Below are positions 16,704 to 26,195 of a stretch of 64,000 nucleotides of DNA, piece after piece (within the stretch, counting starts at the first letter, position 1; each line of letters begins with the position of its first letter). The DNA is from Streptomyces sp. TLI_235 (GTDB taxonomy: Bacteria; Actinomycetota; Actinomycetes; Streptomycetales; Streptomycetaceae): contig NSGV01000003.1 in the NCBI GenBank assembly GCA_002300355.1, forward strand, positions 496,001 to 560,000. Direction: 5' to 3'. The position numbers were made by a program, and so were the translations under genes. The notes below the pieces were generated by a model, which saw nothing but the letters and a program-made list of their open reading frames with translations, ran no database searches and was not told where the DNA came from.

Positions 16704-17495
16704 TTAAGTCCGTTTCTGGTAGCGGCCGCGTCCGGGTTGGGCGAGGAGTCCCTGACGAACGAGTCGTCCCAAGCGGGAGCGGGTGACGTTGAGCGAGGGC
16801 TCGTCGGTGGGCAGCCCGAGTAGTTCGTGCAGGTCACGAACCCGGAAGATCCGCCCGGGATGCTCGTTGAAGGCGGTCACGATGCGCTGGTAGGTGGTGG
16901 CGGCCTCCGCGGGGGCCGGTTTGTGGTCGGGCAGGGTGAGGCCGGCGATGACCTTGCCGGTGGTGACGATCTCGGCAAGGCGGGCCTCGACCTCGGCGAG
17001 GGCGCTGGCGAGTTGGTCGATCTGCTCGCGCAGGCCGTCGGCGCGTACCGCGGTCTCGTCGTGTTCGGCCTGCAGCAGCCGAAGGAGTTCGGTGACGTTC
17101 ACGCGGGCCAGCTCCACCTCGTCACGCCAGGCGGGGCTGGGCGTGGTGAGGCGGCGGAGCATGCCCGCGGTGGAGGCCCAGTAGACGCGGGAGGCGGCGT
17201 TGTCGGGCCGGTGGTCGTAGTCGCGGGAAAGGCGCCGGTGGAGCATGAGGGTGCCGTTGACCTGCTCGACCACCCACCGCTTCGGCTGCGGAACGAACCC
17301 CTTGCCCTGGCCGTCGGGATTGCGCCGGACCACCTCGACGGTGATGTCCTTCACCGCCCCGTGGATGATCACGGCGTCCTTGAACCCCTGGTCGACCAGA
17401 ACCTTCTCCAGGCGCATCCCGCACCGTTCGGCCGCCTGGTCCAGCAGGGCGATGCCGGCCTCGTTGTCGTGCGCACTGGCGGCCAGGACCACCAC
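16704..17495 (-). pseudogene. 5'-truncated IS5-type transposase with coiled-coil and winged-HTH tail
   Basis: The first about 110 codons are the C-terminal half of an IS5 DDE transposase (LVDQGFKDAVIIHGAVKDIT; KRWVVEQVNGTLMLHRRLSR). They continue in frame into an extra 150 residues: a Leu/Glu/Ala coiled coil (LREQIDQLASALAEVEARLA) and a winged-helix-like domain (YQRIVTAFNEHPGRIFRVRD; VTRSRLGRLVRQGLLAQPGR). The transposase N-terminus is missing at about 17495, where an oppositely oriented IS5 relic begins. Confidence 0.75.
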
Positions 17496-17497
17496 AA

Positions 17498-17599
17498 CGA
17501 CTCCGCGCCCGCTACGAGCGCCGAGCCGACCTCCATCAGGGACTGCTGGAACTGGCGGCCAGCATCATCTGCCTCCGCCGGCTCCGGAGATCATTCTGA
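17498..17599 (+). pseudogene. 3' end of another IS5-type transposase
   Basis: Thirty-three codons ending at a TGA (17597-17599) read RLRARYERRADLHQGLLELA then ASIICLRRLRRSF, the standard C-terminus of IS5-family enzymes (YERR.D.H.GLL.LA..I..RR). It faces the truncated transposase at 16704-17495, so two IS5 relics were joined tail to cut end. Confidence 0.7.
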
Positions 17600-17974
17600 A
17601 ACGATCAGTAAGCATGGACAGCGACAGCAGTGCCGCGTGGGAGGGCGCAACCCGGTCCGCACCGAGGTCGACCCTGAGCACAGGGTCGCACTGATCTCAC
17701 TGCACGGCCTCGGCTCCCGGGGTCTGCGGCGCCGGAGCGGTGCGGCAGGCGGCGGTCGGCGTTGTCAGGCAACAGGCCGCGCAGGACGAAGAGCCGCTGG
17801 ATTTCGCAGTCGTCCGACCGTCCGGCCCCGGGGAGTAGTCGAAGCGCGAACGCTACGCGGTGCCAGGGGCTGCCCGGCCACGTCCGCCTGGCAGTTGCCG
17901 CCGTGGCGCCTTCTATCCTGGCGGCGACGCTGTCCACCCCGCCTCATGATGAAGGAAATCCCAGTTCAGATGGG
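17600..17974. other. Intergenic stretch without a supported gene
   Basis: About 375 bp between the IS5 relic and the stop of the Hsp100 gene. Only low-complexity frames; no hairpin, repeat or promoter that I could defend. Confidence 0.4.
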
Positions 17975-20482
17975 CTACTCCGCCGAACTTGCTGTGTCCG
18001 GCTCCGGCTGGTCCGCGCCGCCCGAGGCGACTGCCGGACCGAGGGTCAGTGCCAGCTCGCAGTTCTTGACATCGGCGATGACGGTGTCGCCCGGATTGAC
18101 CGAGCCGCTGAGCAGCATGTTCGAAAGACGATTGTCGAGCTCTGTCTGGATGGTGCGGCGCAGCGGCCGGGCTCCGAACTCGGGTTGGTAGCCACGGTTG
18201 GCCAGCCACTCCTTGGCGGTCTCGGTGACCTCGAGGTTGATCTGCTGGGCGTGGAGCCTGCGCCGGCTGCGTTCCAGCAGCAGGTCGACGATGCGCACCA
18301 GGTCCGCCCGGGTCAGGGCGTGGAAGACGATGATCTCGTCGATGCGGTTGAGGAACTCGGGCCGGAAGTGCGCCTGCAGTTCGGCCATCAGGTCATCCCT
18401 GATGTCCTCGACCGCCCCCCGGTGGTCCAGGATGCGCTTGGAGGCGATGTTGCTGGTCATGATGACCACGGTGTGCCGGAAGTTGATCGTGCGTCCCTGG
18501 GCGTCGGTGAGCCGTCCGTCGTCCAGCACCTGCAGCAGCAGGTTGAAGACGTCCGGGTGGGCCTTTTCGACCTCGTCGAACAGCACGACGCTGTACGGCT
18601 TGCGGCGCACCGCCTCGGTGAGCTGCCCGGCCTCCTCGTAGCCGACGTATCCGGGCGGGGAGCCGACGAGCCGGGAGACGGTGTGCTTCTCCTGGAACTC
18701 GCTCATGTCGAAGCGGACCATCCGGTCGGCGTCTCCGAAGAGCAGTTCCGCAAGTGCCTTGGCCAGTTCCGTCTTGCCGACTCCCGTGGGTCCGAGGAAG
18801 AGGAAGCTGCCGGTGGGCCGGTCGGGGTCTCCCATGCCCGCCCGGCCGCGGCGCACAGCCTGGGACACGGCGGTGACTGCCTCGTCCTGGCCGACCACCC
18901 GCTCGTGCAGGGCCTCTTCGAGCTTCGTGAGCCGCTCGCGCTCGGTCTCGGTGAGCTGGGAGACGGGAATGCCGGTGCGCGCGGAGAGCACATCGGCGAT
19001 GTCCTCGGGAGTCACGCTCCCGGCCTCTTCCCGCTCCGCGCCGACCCCGGCGAACTCCTGCTCCACCTGCCGGATCTGCTCCTTGAGCTGTGCGGCGCGT
19101 TCGTAGTCCTCGGTGCTGACGGCCTCGTCCTTCTCCCTGCGCAGCTTGGTGAGGCGGTCCTCGAGGCTCGCGGTCCCGGTCGGGGCACCGAGGCCGCGCA
19201 GGGCCACGCGTGCTCCTGCCTGGTCCATGAGGTCGATCGCCTTGTCGGGCAGGAACCGGTCGGTGATGTAGCGGTCGGACAGGGCGGCCGCGGCGTCCAG
19301 GGCCTCGTCCGTGTAACGGACCTGGTGGTGGGCCTCGTAGGCGTCGCGAAGCCCGCTCAGGATCTCGACCGTCTCCTCGACGGTGGGTTCGCGCACCATG
19401 ACCGGCTGGAAGCGACGCTCGAGCGCGGCGTCCTTCTCCATGTACCGGCGGTACTCGTCGATGGTGGTGGCGCCGACCACGCTGAGGTCGCCCCGGGCGA
19501 GCGCGGGCTTGAGAATGTTGCCGGCGTCCATGGCACCCTCGCCGCCTCCGCCGGCGCCGACGACCGTGTGCAGTTCGTCGATGAACACGATGATGCCGCT
19601 CTCGGCCTCCGTGACCTCGTCGATCACCTTCTTCAGCCGCTCCTCGAACTCTCCCCGGTACTTGGATCCGGCGACCAGACCGGCCATGTCGAGGCTCACG
19701 ACGCGGCGGTTGCGCAGGGCCTTCGGGACCTCTTCGGCGACGATCCGCTGCGCCAGTCCTTCGACGATGGCGGTCTTGCCGACGCCGGGATCGCCGATGA
19801 GCACGGGGTTGTTCTTAGTGCGCCGGGAAAGGACCTCCACGGTCTGCTCGATCTCCTCGGCCCGGCCGACCACCGGGTCGAGACGTCCGCTGCGGGCCTC
19901 GTCGGTGAGGTCGCGCCCGTACTCGTCCAAGGTCGGGGTGTCGCTGTGCTCACCCGACGCCGCCTTCCGGCCGGCTTCGCCGCCACTCCGCAAACCGGAG
20001 GAGACTCCCTCGGATCCCAGCGTGCGTGCGAGGCTGGAATCGTCCAGCAATGCGGTGAGGATGTGCTCCGGACCGATGTACGAGGCACCGCTCGCCTGGG
20101 AGTGGGCGTGGGCGGCAAGCAGAGCGCGCTTCGCCGCTGGCGTGAGCCCGGGGTCGCCGGATCCGGTGCCGGTGGGAAGGTTCTCCTGAAGGTCCGCAGC
20201 CAGCTGGTCCGGATCAGCGCCCGCCTGCGCCAGCACCTGCCGGGCGGCCGGCACCTGCGTGGCGGCCCACAGCAGATGCACGGTGTCGAGATCGGACCCG
20301 TCCTCGGCCGCCCGGCCGCCTGCCGCCGCCAGCAGCTCGTGCGAGGAATCACTGAGCAGTCGCCCGATGGGCACGCGCTGCACGGCTGGCGGCGAGGCTG
20401 CCGGACTCATGCCGAAGAAGCGGTTGAAGAGATCGGAGAACGGGTCGCCGGACCCGAAGGGCGAAGTCGCCACAGGGATCAC
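17975..20482 (-). CDS. Hsp100/Clp ATPase, ClpC-like with UVR segment
   Basis: An AAA+ unfoldase of about 835 residues from GTG 20482; GTG 20473 is an alternative, and an open extension to 20623 is not supported. An N-terminal Clp repeat domain (IGRLLSDSSHELLAAAGGRA; SYIGPEHILTALLDD) precedes D1 with Walker A GDPGVGKT and Walker B IIVFIDELHT. A UVR-like coiled segment follows (EDYERAAQLKEQIRQVE), then D2 with GPTGVGKT and VVLFDEVEKA. The stretch after TSNIASKRILDHRGA lacks the [LIV]-G-[FL] loop that docks ClpP, so it may work as a stand-alone disaggregase or unfoldase. No HspR (HAIR) or CIRCE operator is visible upstream. Confidence 0.9.
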   Translation of the reverse strand: MIPVATSPFGSGDPFSDLFNRFFGMSPAASPPAVQRVPIGRLLSDSSHELLAAAGGRAAEDGSDLDTVHLLWAATQVPAARQVLAQAGADPDQLAADLQENLPTGTGSGDPGLTPAAKRALLAAHAHSQASGASYIGPEHILTALLDDSSLARTLGSEGVSSGLRSGGEAGRKAASGEHSDTPTLDEYGRDLTDEARSGRLDPVVGRAEEIEQTVEVLSRRTKNNPVLIGDPGVGKTAIVEGLAQRIVAEEVPKALRNRRVVSLDMAGLVAGSKYRGEFEERLKKVIDEVTEAESGIIVFIDELHTVVGAGGGGEGAMDAGNILKPALARGDLSVVGATTIDEYRRYMEKDAALERRFQPVMVREPTVEETVEILSGLRDAYEAHHQVRYTDEALDAAAALSDRYITDRFLPDKAIDLMDQAGARVALRGLGAPTGTASLEDRLTKLRREKDEAVSTEDYERAAQLKEQIRQVEQEFAGVGAEREEAGSVTPEDIADVLSARTGIPVSQLTETERERLTKLEEALHERVVGQDEAVTAVSQAVRRGRAGMGDPDRPTGSFLFLGPTGVGKTELAKALAELLFGDADRMVRFDMSEFQEKHTVSRLVGSPPGYVGYEEAGQLTEAVRRKPYSVVLFDEVEKAHPDVFNLLLQVLDDGRLTDAQGRTINFRHTVVIMTSNIASKRILDHRGAVEDIRDDLMAELQAHFRPEFLNRIDEIIVFHALTRADLVRIVDLLLERSRRRLHAQQINLEVTETAKEWLANRGYQPEFGARPLRRTIQTELDNRLSNMLLSGSVNPGDTVIADVKNCELALTLGPAVASGGADQPEPDTASSAE

Positions 20483-20616
20483 CCCGTCCGGCGGGCGGCA
20501 CAGCGGCTGTGCGCAGCCTGCCGTAGTCGAATGCCGGTACACGGCCATTCTTCGCCGGGTCGTCCCGGCGTGCGAACGCAGCAGGTGAGTGACGGGCGTC
20601 CTGGGCAGAGCCGCAG

Positions 20617-21483
20617 ATGCCACAGGCGATCGGGCACGAGGAGGCGTGGCAGGCGGTGACGCTCAGCGCCAAGGCGATCAAGACGATCGACAGCATCGGT
20701 GTCGAGGCGGCCGTGGCTCGCATCCGCGCCCGGAGGGGGATCTGGTCCATGTCCGACGCCCGGTTCGAGGCAGGCCTGGCCTGGGCGCGGGTCTGGGCGA
20801 AGGAGCACGGTTCGTCTCTCGCTGCTCCCGCGCGGGCGTCTGCCGGCGGCTACGCCATCGGCACATGGTTGTCAGAACTGAGGGCGGCGGCCCAGGTGCC
20901 CGCAGGCGAGCCGGGGGCGCTGGCGCCGGAGCGGCAGGCCGCGTTGGAGGAGATCGACCCGTGGTGGTGCCCCAGCTGGCCGATCGTCTGGCAGCGCGCC
21001 TACAGCGTGGCGCGGATTTGGTGGCTGGAGTCCGACGGCCGCGTCGACTGGGCGCAGCTGCCCGGGGAGACGGTGTTCGAGGGCGAGCAGCTAGGCCGGT
21101 GGGTCGTGGCGCAGCGGGCCGGCTGGCCCGGCCTGGAGGCGGATCAGCAGGACCTGCTGACCGCGATCGGCATCGAGGCCGACCCGGAGCTGATCGCCGC
21201 GAAGGCCGCGGCCGAGGCGAAGCCGAAGGTGTCCCGCGCGGACCGCTTCCAGCAGGGCCTGACCGCCCTCGCCGCGTTCGTCGAGCGGGAAGGCCACGCA
21301 CGCGGGCCCCGCCCCCACCGCGAGCCCCTCGAGGTCGTGGTGGCCGGTCCTGCCGGGGAGGAGAGCGTTGAGGTCGTGCACGTCGGGCTCGGTGCCTTCA
21401 TGAACAACACGAAGGCGAGGCGGGCAAAGCTGACGCCGGGGCAGCTGGCGCAGCTCGCCGAGCAGGGCGTGGAGTGGGCGTAG
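20617..21483 (+). pseudogene. Helicase-associated (HA) domain protein, helicase part missing
   Basis: A 288-residue ORF from ATG 20617 made of helicase-associated repeats: FEAGLAWARVWAKEHGSS with DPWWCPSWPIVWQRAYSVAR, WWLESDGRVDW with LLTAIGIEADPELIAAKA, and FQQGLTALAAFVEREGH ending in AQLAEQGVEWA. In Streptomyces these repeats form the C-terminal part of large DEAD/DEAH helicases found on mobile elements. The opening LPQAIGHEEAWQAVTLSAKA-type sequence is normally internal, so this is an N-terminally truncated gene that may still give a soluble HA protein. It is divergent from the Clp gene. Confidence 0.7.
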
Positions 21484-21539
21484 AACGGCATCGTGGTCCT
21501 ATCCGAGTCCACCGTCGCGGCAGTGGCCGGCCAAGTGCG

Positions 21540-21765
21540 GTCGTAGGGTGCCGGGATGGGGCAAATGGGCAGGGTGAGGTTCCCCCCGACGCGGACGCAC
21601 TGCCATCACCCCGGCCGGACCCCGCAGGCTCCGTGACCGACCCCAGCCCCACCGGGCCAGCACCCCGCCGCAGTCTGGGCACGACAACCCGCCCGCCGAC
21701 AGCCGCTGTTCGACAACCGAGGCTGTCGTCTCTGCCGTGACCAAAGCGCCCTCCTTGGCGCTCAC
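21540..21765 (-). pseudogene. Fragment of an IS-associated zinc-finger protein (DUF6431-like)
   Basis: Reads VTAETTASVVEQRLSAGGLS then CPDCGGVLARWGWGRSRSLR from GTG 21741; CPDC followed by ARWGWGR and a basic RPRR is the N-terminal zinc-binding pattern of a family seen beside Streptomyces transposase genes. It breaks after VRPRR, where the expected second Cys pair is lost. The family name is from memory and should be checked. Confidence 0.45.
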
Positions 21766-22107
21766 ACGGCTCTCCCGGACGCCGGCAAACGAGCGGGAGG
21801 GCCGTGATCATGTTCAGGACATGGTCACGGTGCCGCCCGGCACCCCGAAGATCAACCTTCCTGCAGCGATCTCCTCGTCATCACCACCGTCAGTGGCACA
21901 ACACTGCCCGTTCATCAGCATGCTGAGTGGCCATCTGCACCTGTTCGATCCGGTGAACTCCACCGCCAGGCCGCCGGCGGCCGCCGCCATCGCACCGGTC
22001 ACCGTGCGACTACAACACGCGACGACGCCCACAGCGCCCTCGGCTATTTCTCACCGATCGAGTTCGAACAGCGACACCGCACCCCGGCTAGGCGAGCGGG
22101 GCGTGGT
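21766..22107. other. Intergenic stretch without a supported gene
   Basis: About 340 bp with CTCCCGG/ACGGCCCTCCCG-like symmetry around 21773-21803 that could form a weak hairpin. I see no gene. Confidence 0.35.
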
Positions 22108-22839
22108 TCACGGCTGGTACTGCTGGTAGGCGAGGCCGTTGCTGTCTCCCCCCGGACTGTGGACGGTGACGGTGATCGTGCCGGGTATTCCCGGCGGCGC
22201 GGTGGCGAGGACCAGGTTGTCGGAGGCCGCGGCGAAGGACGCTGGAGTACCGTCGAAGCGGACCTCATCGGTGTAGGTGAGGTTACTACCGGCGATCGCG
22301 ACGTCGGTCCCCCCGAACGCCGTCCCCTGGTCGGGAGTGAGACTCGTGATGATCGGGACCTCGACGTACGTGTAAAGGAAGCCGTTGTTAGTGCCGCCCG
22401 CCGTGGTGACGCTGACGCTCACCACCCCGACCGCGACCGCGGCCGGCACGGTGACGTCGAGATGGCTGTCGGAGATCACGGTCGGCGTCACGCTGTTGGC
22501 GCCGAACGTGACGGCCGTCGCGGTGGACAGCCCGGTACCGCCGATGGTGATGGTGTTGCCGCCTGTCACGGGACCGGACGTAGCGCTCAGGAAGGCCTTG
22601 AACGGCGCGCCGACGTAGAAGAACGACAGCGGGCTGCTGGTCCCGCCCGCGGTGGTCACGGTGACGTCCACCCTACCGGCGCCCGAGGGCGAGACGCACG
22701 TGACCGACGTGGCGGTGTTGGCGGTGATGGTGGCCGGCTTGCTGCCAAACCTCACGGCCGTGGCGCCGGCCAGGCTCGTCCCGGTGATCGTCACCGTGGT
22801 CCCTCCGCCTGTGGATCCTTGGTTTGGGCTGATAGGCAT
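22108..22839 (-). CDS. Three-repeat IPT/TIG domain protein (first of a pair)
   Basis: A 243-residue protein from ATG 22839, with GGAGA 7 bp upstream as ribosome site; an in-frame extension to 22917 is not used. Three IPT/TIG beta-sandwich repeats of about 80 residues: SPNQGSTGGGTTVTITGTSL, SATSGPVTGGNTITIGGTGL and TPDQGTAFGGTDVAIAGSNL, each followed by an AVRFG or EVRFD-type strand and ending in V.V.T.GG or SPGG. There is no signal peptide, lipobox or membrane segment, so it is either cytoplasmic or exported by a route I cannot see. Composition is Thr/Gly/Val rich and Cys-poor. A second protein of the same design lies 2 kb away in divergent orientation. Confidence 0.85.
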   Translation of the reverse strand: MPISPNQGSTGGGTTVTITGTSLAGATAVRFGSKPATITANTATSVTCVSPSGAGRVDVTVTTAGGTSSPLSFFYVGAPFKAFLSATSGPVTGGNTITIGGTGLSTATAVTFGANSVTPTVISDSHLDVTVPAAVAVGVVSVSVTTAGGTNNGFLYTYVEVPIITSLTPDQGTAFGGTDVAIAGSNLTYTDEVRFDGTPASFAAASDNLVLATAPPGIPGTITVTVHSPGGDSNGLAYQQYQP

Positions 22840-23559
22840 GACGTGTCTCCAGGACGACTGATGTGCGTGGGCGTGGGGCGATCTCTCCTCTACGGGCGGT
22901 GCGTCACCGATGCTCATCAGCGACCGTACGCGCTGTTGCGGATCTTCTTTCCGAGTCCTGGAGCCGACGGCTTGGGGTCACCCGGAATCCCGACCCGTCG
23001 ACGTGGCCGCGGGTGGCCGGGCCTGAGAAGGGCTCACGCTCCCGGCACCGAGAAACGCGAACCGTCTTCCCGATCGGGCGGGACGATCCGAACGGCGGGG
23101 GGAGGAGGAGCACGCCAGCCCGCAAGGTGCTGGGTGCTGCACTTGCGGGCACTCGGGAGCGGTCAGGACGGCAGCCGAACCCCGTTCGCCACGGTGGCAC
23201 GCAATCGGCCGAAAGGGCACGGGACCTGCCGGGTTTCGACGAAGTGTGACTCCGCCGCATCAGCCGGGGCCGCCGCGGCAGCACCGGCTGATGGATCCTG
23301 CCCTCCGCGGGGGTGCCCATAGCGGCACCGGCCTGGAACGCCGCCGCTGAGGCCGACGACAGGCCAACTGCCACTCCCCCACGGAGGGTTGGGCGGCCCA
23401 CCCGTTCGGATGCGTACAGTAACCCATTCGCACTACGCCACTGGCAACCGCGGTGACGATACGTCACCCGAACGGCGGAGTCCTGCAATCGATCGAGTTT
23501 GCGGTAAATCGTGATCATGAACGGGATCGGCGACGGTCTCCCGTCTGGTGAGTTCATCG
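22840..23559. other. 720-bp stretch between the TIG gene and a transposase relic
   Basis: Contains the upstream region of the TIG gene, then sequence with only low-complexity frames. The part at 23400-23500 has lower GC (GTACAGTAACCCATTCGCAC) and may be regulatory. No gene supported. Confidence 0.4.
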
Positions 23560-24290
23560 TGGCCGGTGGACCGTCGGGCTGGACGTGAAGAACCATCAGC
23601 GGTGCTGGTCCAGCCGCCTCGTGCGAGGAGTTGCCGCTGGGCTGGCCTGCGCGGTCATCGAGGTCCTGCTCCCGGCCGGCACGCCGATCCTGCCCGTCGT
23701 CGGCGACACCCTGCTGCACCGGGTCGGGGAAGAAGGTCTTCGGCGTGCTGCGGGCCCACGACGGATCCCGCCGAGGCAAAGACGAGCTCGGGTTCGGGAA
23801 CACCTGTGCCGTCTGTGCGATCGTGGTCCGCCGCCCTCCCCGACCAGGCCGATCGCGCTGCCGGTGGCCGCCCGGCCGTGGCGCGGCAAGGGCGCCGCCT
23901 CCCCGCACCGACCTGGCCCTGGACGTGGTCCACGCCCCGGCCGCACCATTCACGTCACCGGCGACGTCGCCTACCACTCCGGCAGGGTCGCCGACCTGCC
24001 CGGAACGGTCACGTTCACCGCTCGGATGCCCCGCAACGCCGCCCTGTTCGAGCCCACCCCGCCCCGCACGAACAAGCGTGGCAGGTCCCGCCCCGCCGGT
24101 GGCGCTCACCACCACCTCGCCCCGCAGGCGGCCGGGCCAGCGGGCGGTTCCGTCACTCCGACATCCCGTCCGTGGCCTTGTCGGCGGCGGCGGTCGAAAT
24201 CGTGCACCTGGACACGCTCGCGCCACGGACCTCGGCAGGTGCACGGAGACGGCGCGTCCGACCCCGTACGGACCGCGACAGGACCAGCTA
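23560..24290 (+). pseudogene. Decayed DDE_5/IS701-type transposase
   Basis: Pieces of one transposase appear in alternating frames on the plus strand: GVAAGLACAVIEVLLPAGTP with ILPVVGDTLLHR, then GKKVFGVLRAHDGSRRGKDE LGFGN, then PVAARPWRGKGAAS and GRTIHVTGDVAYHSG with MPRNAALFEP and PPRTNKRGR. Their order and motifs (VDDTL.HR.GRKV..; DA.Y; P.RTG.RGRPR) are those of the DDE_5 transposases common in Streptomyces. Several frameshifts and mutated acidic residues mean it is dead. No termini were found. Confidence 0.7.
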
Positions 24291-24827
24291 ATAGCTCGTC
24301 CACGCCCGCCGGACGCCACTGGCGCTTCTTGGCGATCCGAGAAGTGCAGCCGCCGCGCCGATGCCGCCGAATGGGTGATTACCCGTCAACTATATTGCGG
24401 AAAGTATCCTCCAGGTGGCGTAATGTGATCAACCAGTCAGGTGGGATGCCCGCCCCCTGCAGAAGGGACAGCCAGCTGAGGCCGTGGGTCCTCAGTCTTT
24501 GGCGTCGCCATGGGTGCCCCGTGGTGGTAAACGAATCCCCCAGCTGGTGCCGTGTCTTTGCCCAGGACCGGTGGATGTGGCGGCTCAACAGCGACCATGA
24601 GACGTCATGTGAGCCGGGCGTCCCCTGCCCGGACGCCTCCGCCGTCGCCTCTCTTCACAGAGCCAGCGCCACCGGCAGCCCCGTCCCCCCAGCCCCGCGT
24701 CCCACGCGGCGGCTCCGGGACCACGCGGTTCCCTCTCTGACGGCCATCGCCCTATCAGGCTGCCCAGCGTCACGTCCTCCTCCCAGTCCCACTCATTCGA
24801 GCAGTACCCCAGAGAAGGAGACACATC
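24291..24827. other. Intergenic stretch upstream of the second TIG gene
   Basis: About 540 bp, relatively A/T-rich around 24380-24430 (CAACTATATTGCGGAAAGTA). No convincing gene on either strand. The last 40 bp hold the AGAAGGAGACACATC ribosome site of the TIG gene at 24828. Confidence 0.4.
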
Positions 24828-25622
24828 ATGGCAACCATCACTTCCCTCAGCGCCACCCAGGGCAAGGCCGGCGACTCCCTGACCATCAACGGCAGCGGTT
24901 TCGGCACCTCTGCCGTGACGGTGAACTTCGGTTCCAAGACGGTCGCCGCCACCGGTGCCACCACCACCGTCACCACCACGGTCCCGAGCGGGTGCGCCGG
25001 CCAGACCAACGTCAGCGTGACCGTGGGAACCTCCACCAGCAACAGCAAGCCATTCTTCTACATCGCCGCCCCGACGTGCTCTGCCGTGGTCGCGAACACC
25101 GGTCCGCTCACTCCGGCAGCCGTCAACGTCACCGGCACCGGCTTCGCGACCGCGACCGCAGTCACCTTCGGCGTCGCCGGCACCGGCACGATCAACAGCA
25201 AGACAGGGGACACCCTGCTGAACGCGACCCCTCCCACCAACACGACGGGCTTCATCACCACCACGCAGTCGGTGGACGTCACCGTCACCAGCCCCGGCGG
25301 CACCAGCATCCCCGGCGGAGCCGCCTCCCAGTTCACCTACTACAACCTCCCGACGGTCACCGGGATGTCTCCCACCGACGGATCCGCCGGCCAGACGGGC
25401 GTCACCGTCAGCGGCACCAACCTCGTTGACGTCAGCGACGTCATCTTCACGGACACGGTCACCGCCGCCGTGTTCCACGCCACCACCATCACGGGCCTCA
25501 GCGACACGGAGGTTCAGGTCACCGCACCCGCCGGCCTCGTCACCGCCTCGAGCTACGACGTCACGGTCACCACCCCGGGCGGCACCAGCACGACGAGCGC
25601 CGCTTTCGGGCCCGTGACCTGA
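24828..25622 (+). CDS. Three-repeat IPT/TIG domain protein (second of a pair)
   Basis: A 264-residue protein from ATG 24828 behind a strong AAGGAGA site. It starts directly with the first TIG repeat (MATITSLSATQGKAGDSLTI NGSGF), so it is not exported by a classical signal peptide. The second repeat begins near NTGPLTPAAVNVTGTGFAT and the third near GMSPTDGSAGQTGVTVSGTN. Repeat edges have the usual SPGGTS / TPGGTSTTSAA endings. The initiation region GGAGACACATCATGGC closely matches that of the first TIG gene (GGAGACACGTCATGCC), pointing to common origin. A structural or adhesive role is possible; no partner gene identifies it. Confidence 0.87.
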   Translation: MATITSLSATQGKAGDSLTINGSGFGTSAVTVNFGSKTVAATGATTTVTTTVPSGCAGQTNVSVTVGTSTSNSKPFFYIAAPTCSAVVANTGPLTPAAVNVTGTGFATATAVTFGVAGTGTINSKTGDTLLNATPPTNTTGFITTTQSVDVTVTSPGGTSIPGGAASQFTYYNLPTVTGMSPTDGSAGQTGVTVSGTNLVDVSDVIFTDTVTAAVFHATTITGLSDTEVQVTAPAGLVTASSYDVTVTTPGGTSTTSAAFGPVT

Positions 25623-25742
25623 TCATCTCCCGGCCGCCGATCCGGGCTGACGTCCGGTCACCACACCCTGACAGCGATGTCGGCAGATGCTGTGCCCTGG
25701 CTCCGGCCAGGGCACAGCAGTTTGCCGGTGAGCCAGGAGAGA

Positions 25743-25895
25743 ATGTCTTTGGATGCCCGGGCCGGCGGACGGGGCGAAGTGATGGCCGAGCGCGTCCAGC
25801 GCGGTCCGCTCTGGCTCACTCCATCAGGGAAGGTCTATGGCGGTGTGCAGGCCGTGGCCCGCCTGCTGATGCGCTCGGGCGGGGCATGGTCGTAA
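25743..25895 (+). pseudogene. C-terminal half of a DCC-family (DUF393) protein, inverted
   Basis: The plus-strand frame from ATG 25743 ends MAERVQRGPLWLTPSGKVYG then GVQAVARLLMRSGGAWS and a stop at 25893. The W.TP.GKVYGG.QAVARLL...GG.W pattern is the C-terminal half of thiol-disulfide oxidoreductase DCC proteins. The matching N-terminal half starts just beyond 25896 but on the opposite strand, so this piece appears to have been inverted. Confidence 0.6.
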
Positions 25896-25896
25896 C

Positions 25897-26078
25897 GACG
25901 ACAGATCTGCGAACTGGCAGGCGACAGCCTCCCAAGCGCCGGACGACCGGGCAGCCCCCAAGTGGCGCTTCGCCCACGCCACCCATCCCGTGCACAGGGC
26001 ACAATCACCGTCGAAGATCAGCACGGGTTTGAGGTTCCCCCGAGGTGCGGAAGGTTGCCGGACAACATCATCGGCCAT
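25897..26078 (-). pseudogene. N-terminal half of the same DCC-family protein
   Basis: From ATG 26078 (MADDVVRQPS...) the minus strand reads PVLIFDGDCALCTGWVAWAK with the DxDCxxC signature of DUF393, followed by WEAVACQFADLSSL. The normal continuation (a W.TP.G.VYGG segment) is absent here and lies on the other strand at 25743-25895. It was therefore an intact gene before a local inversion of roughly 150 bp. Confidence 0.65.
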
Positions 26079-26195
26079 ACCCCCGATTCTCCTCCGGCGG
26101 CGCATGCCGGCCCGGGCGGCTCGCGGTCCTTGCCCGCTGTGTCAGCGGTGCAGCCGGCAGGGCGGGACGCCGACGGAATTCAGAGGCCGTTGAGG

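Noticed and set aside
17762..20659. Plus-strand open frame of 965 codons antisense to the Clp ATPase
   Set aside because: No recognisable domain, and it mirrors a gene with full AAA+ motifs. The translation is dominated by GC-skew residues.
23585..25429. 614-codon plus-strand frame running through the transposase relic into the second TIG gene
   Set aside because: Only its first part carries transposase fragments; the remainder overlaps the TIG gene in a wrong frame and is His/Arg-rich nonsense.
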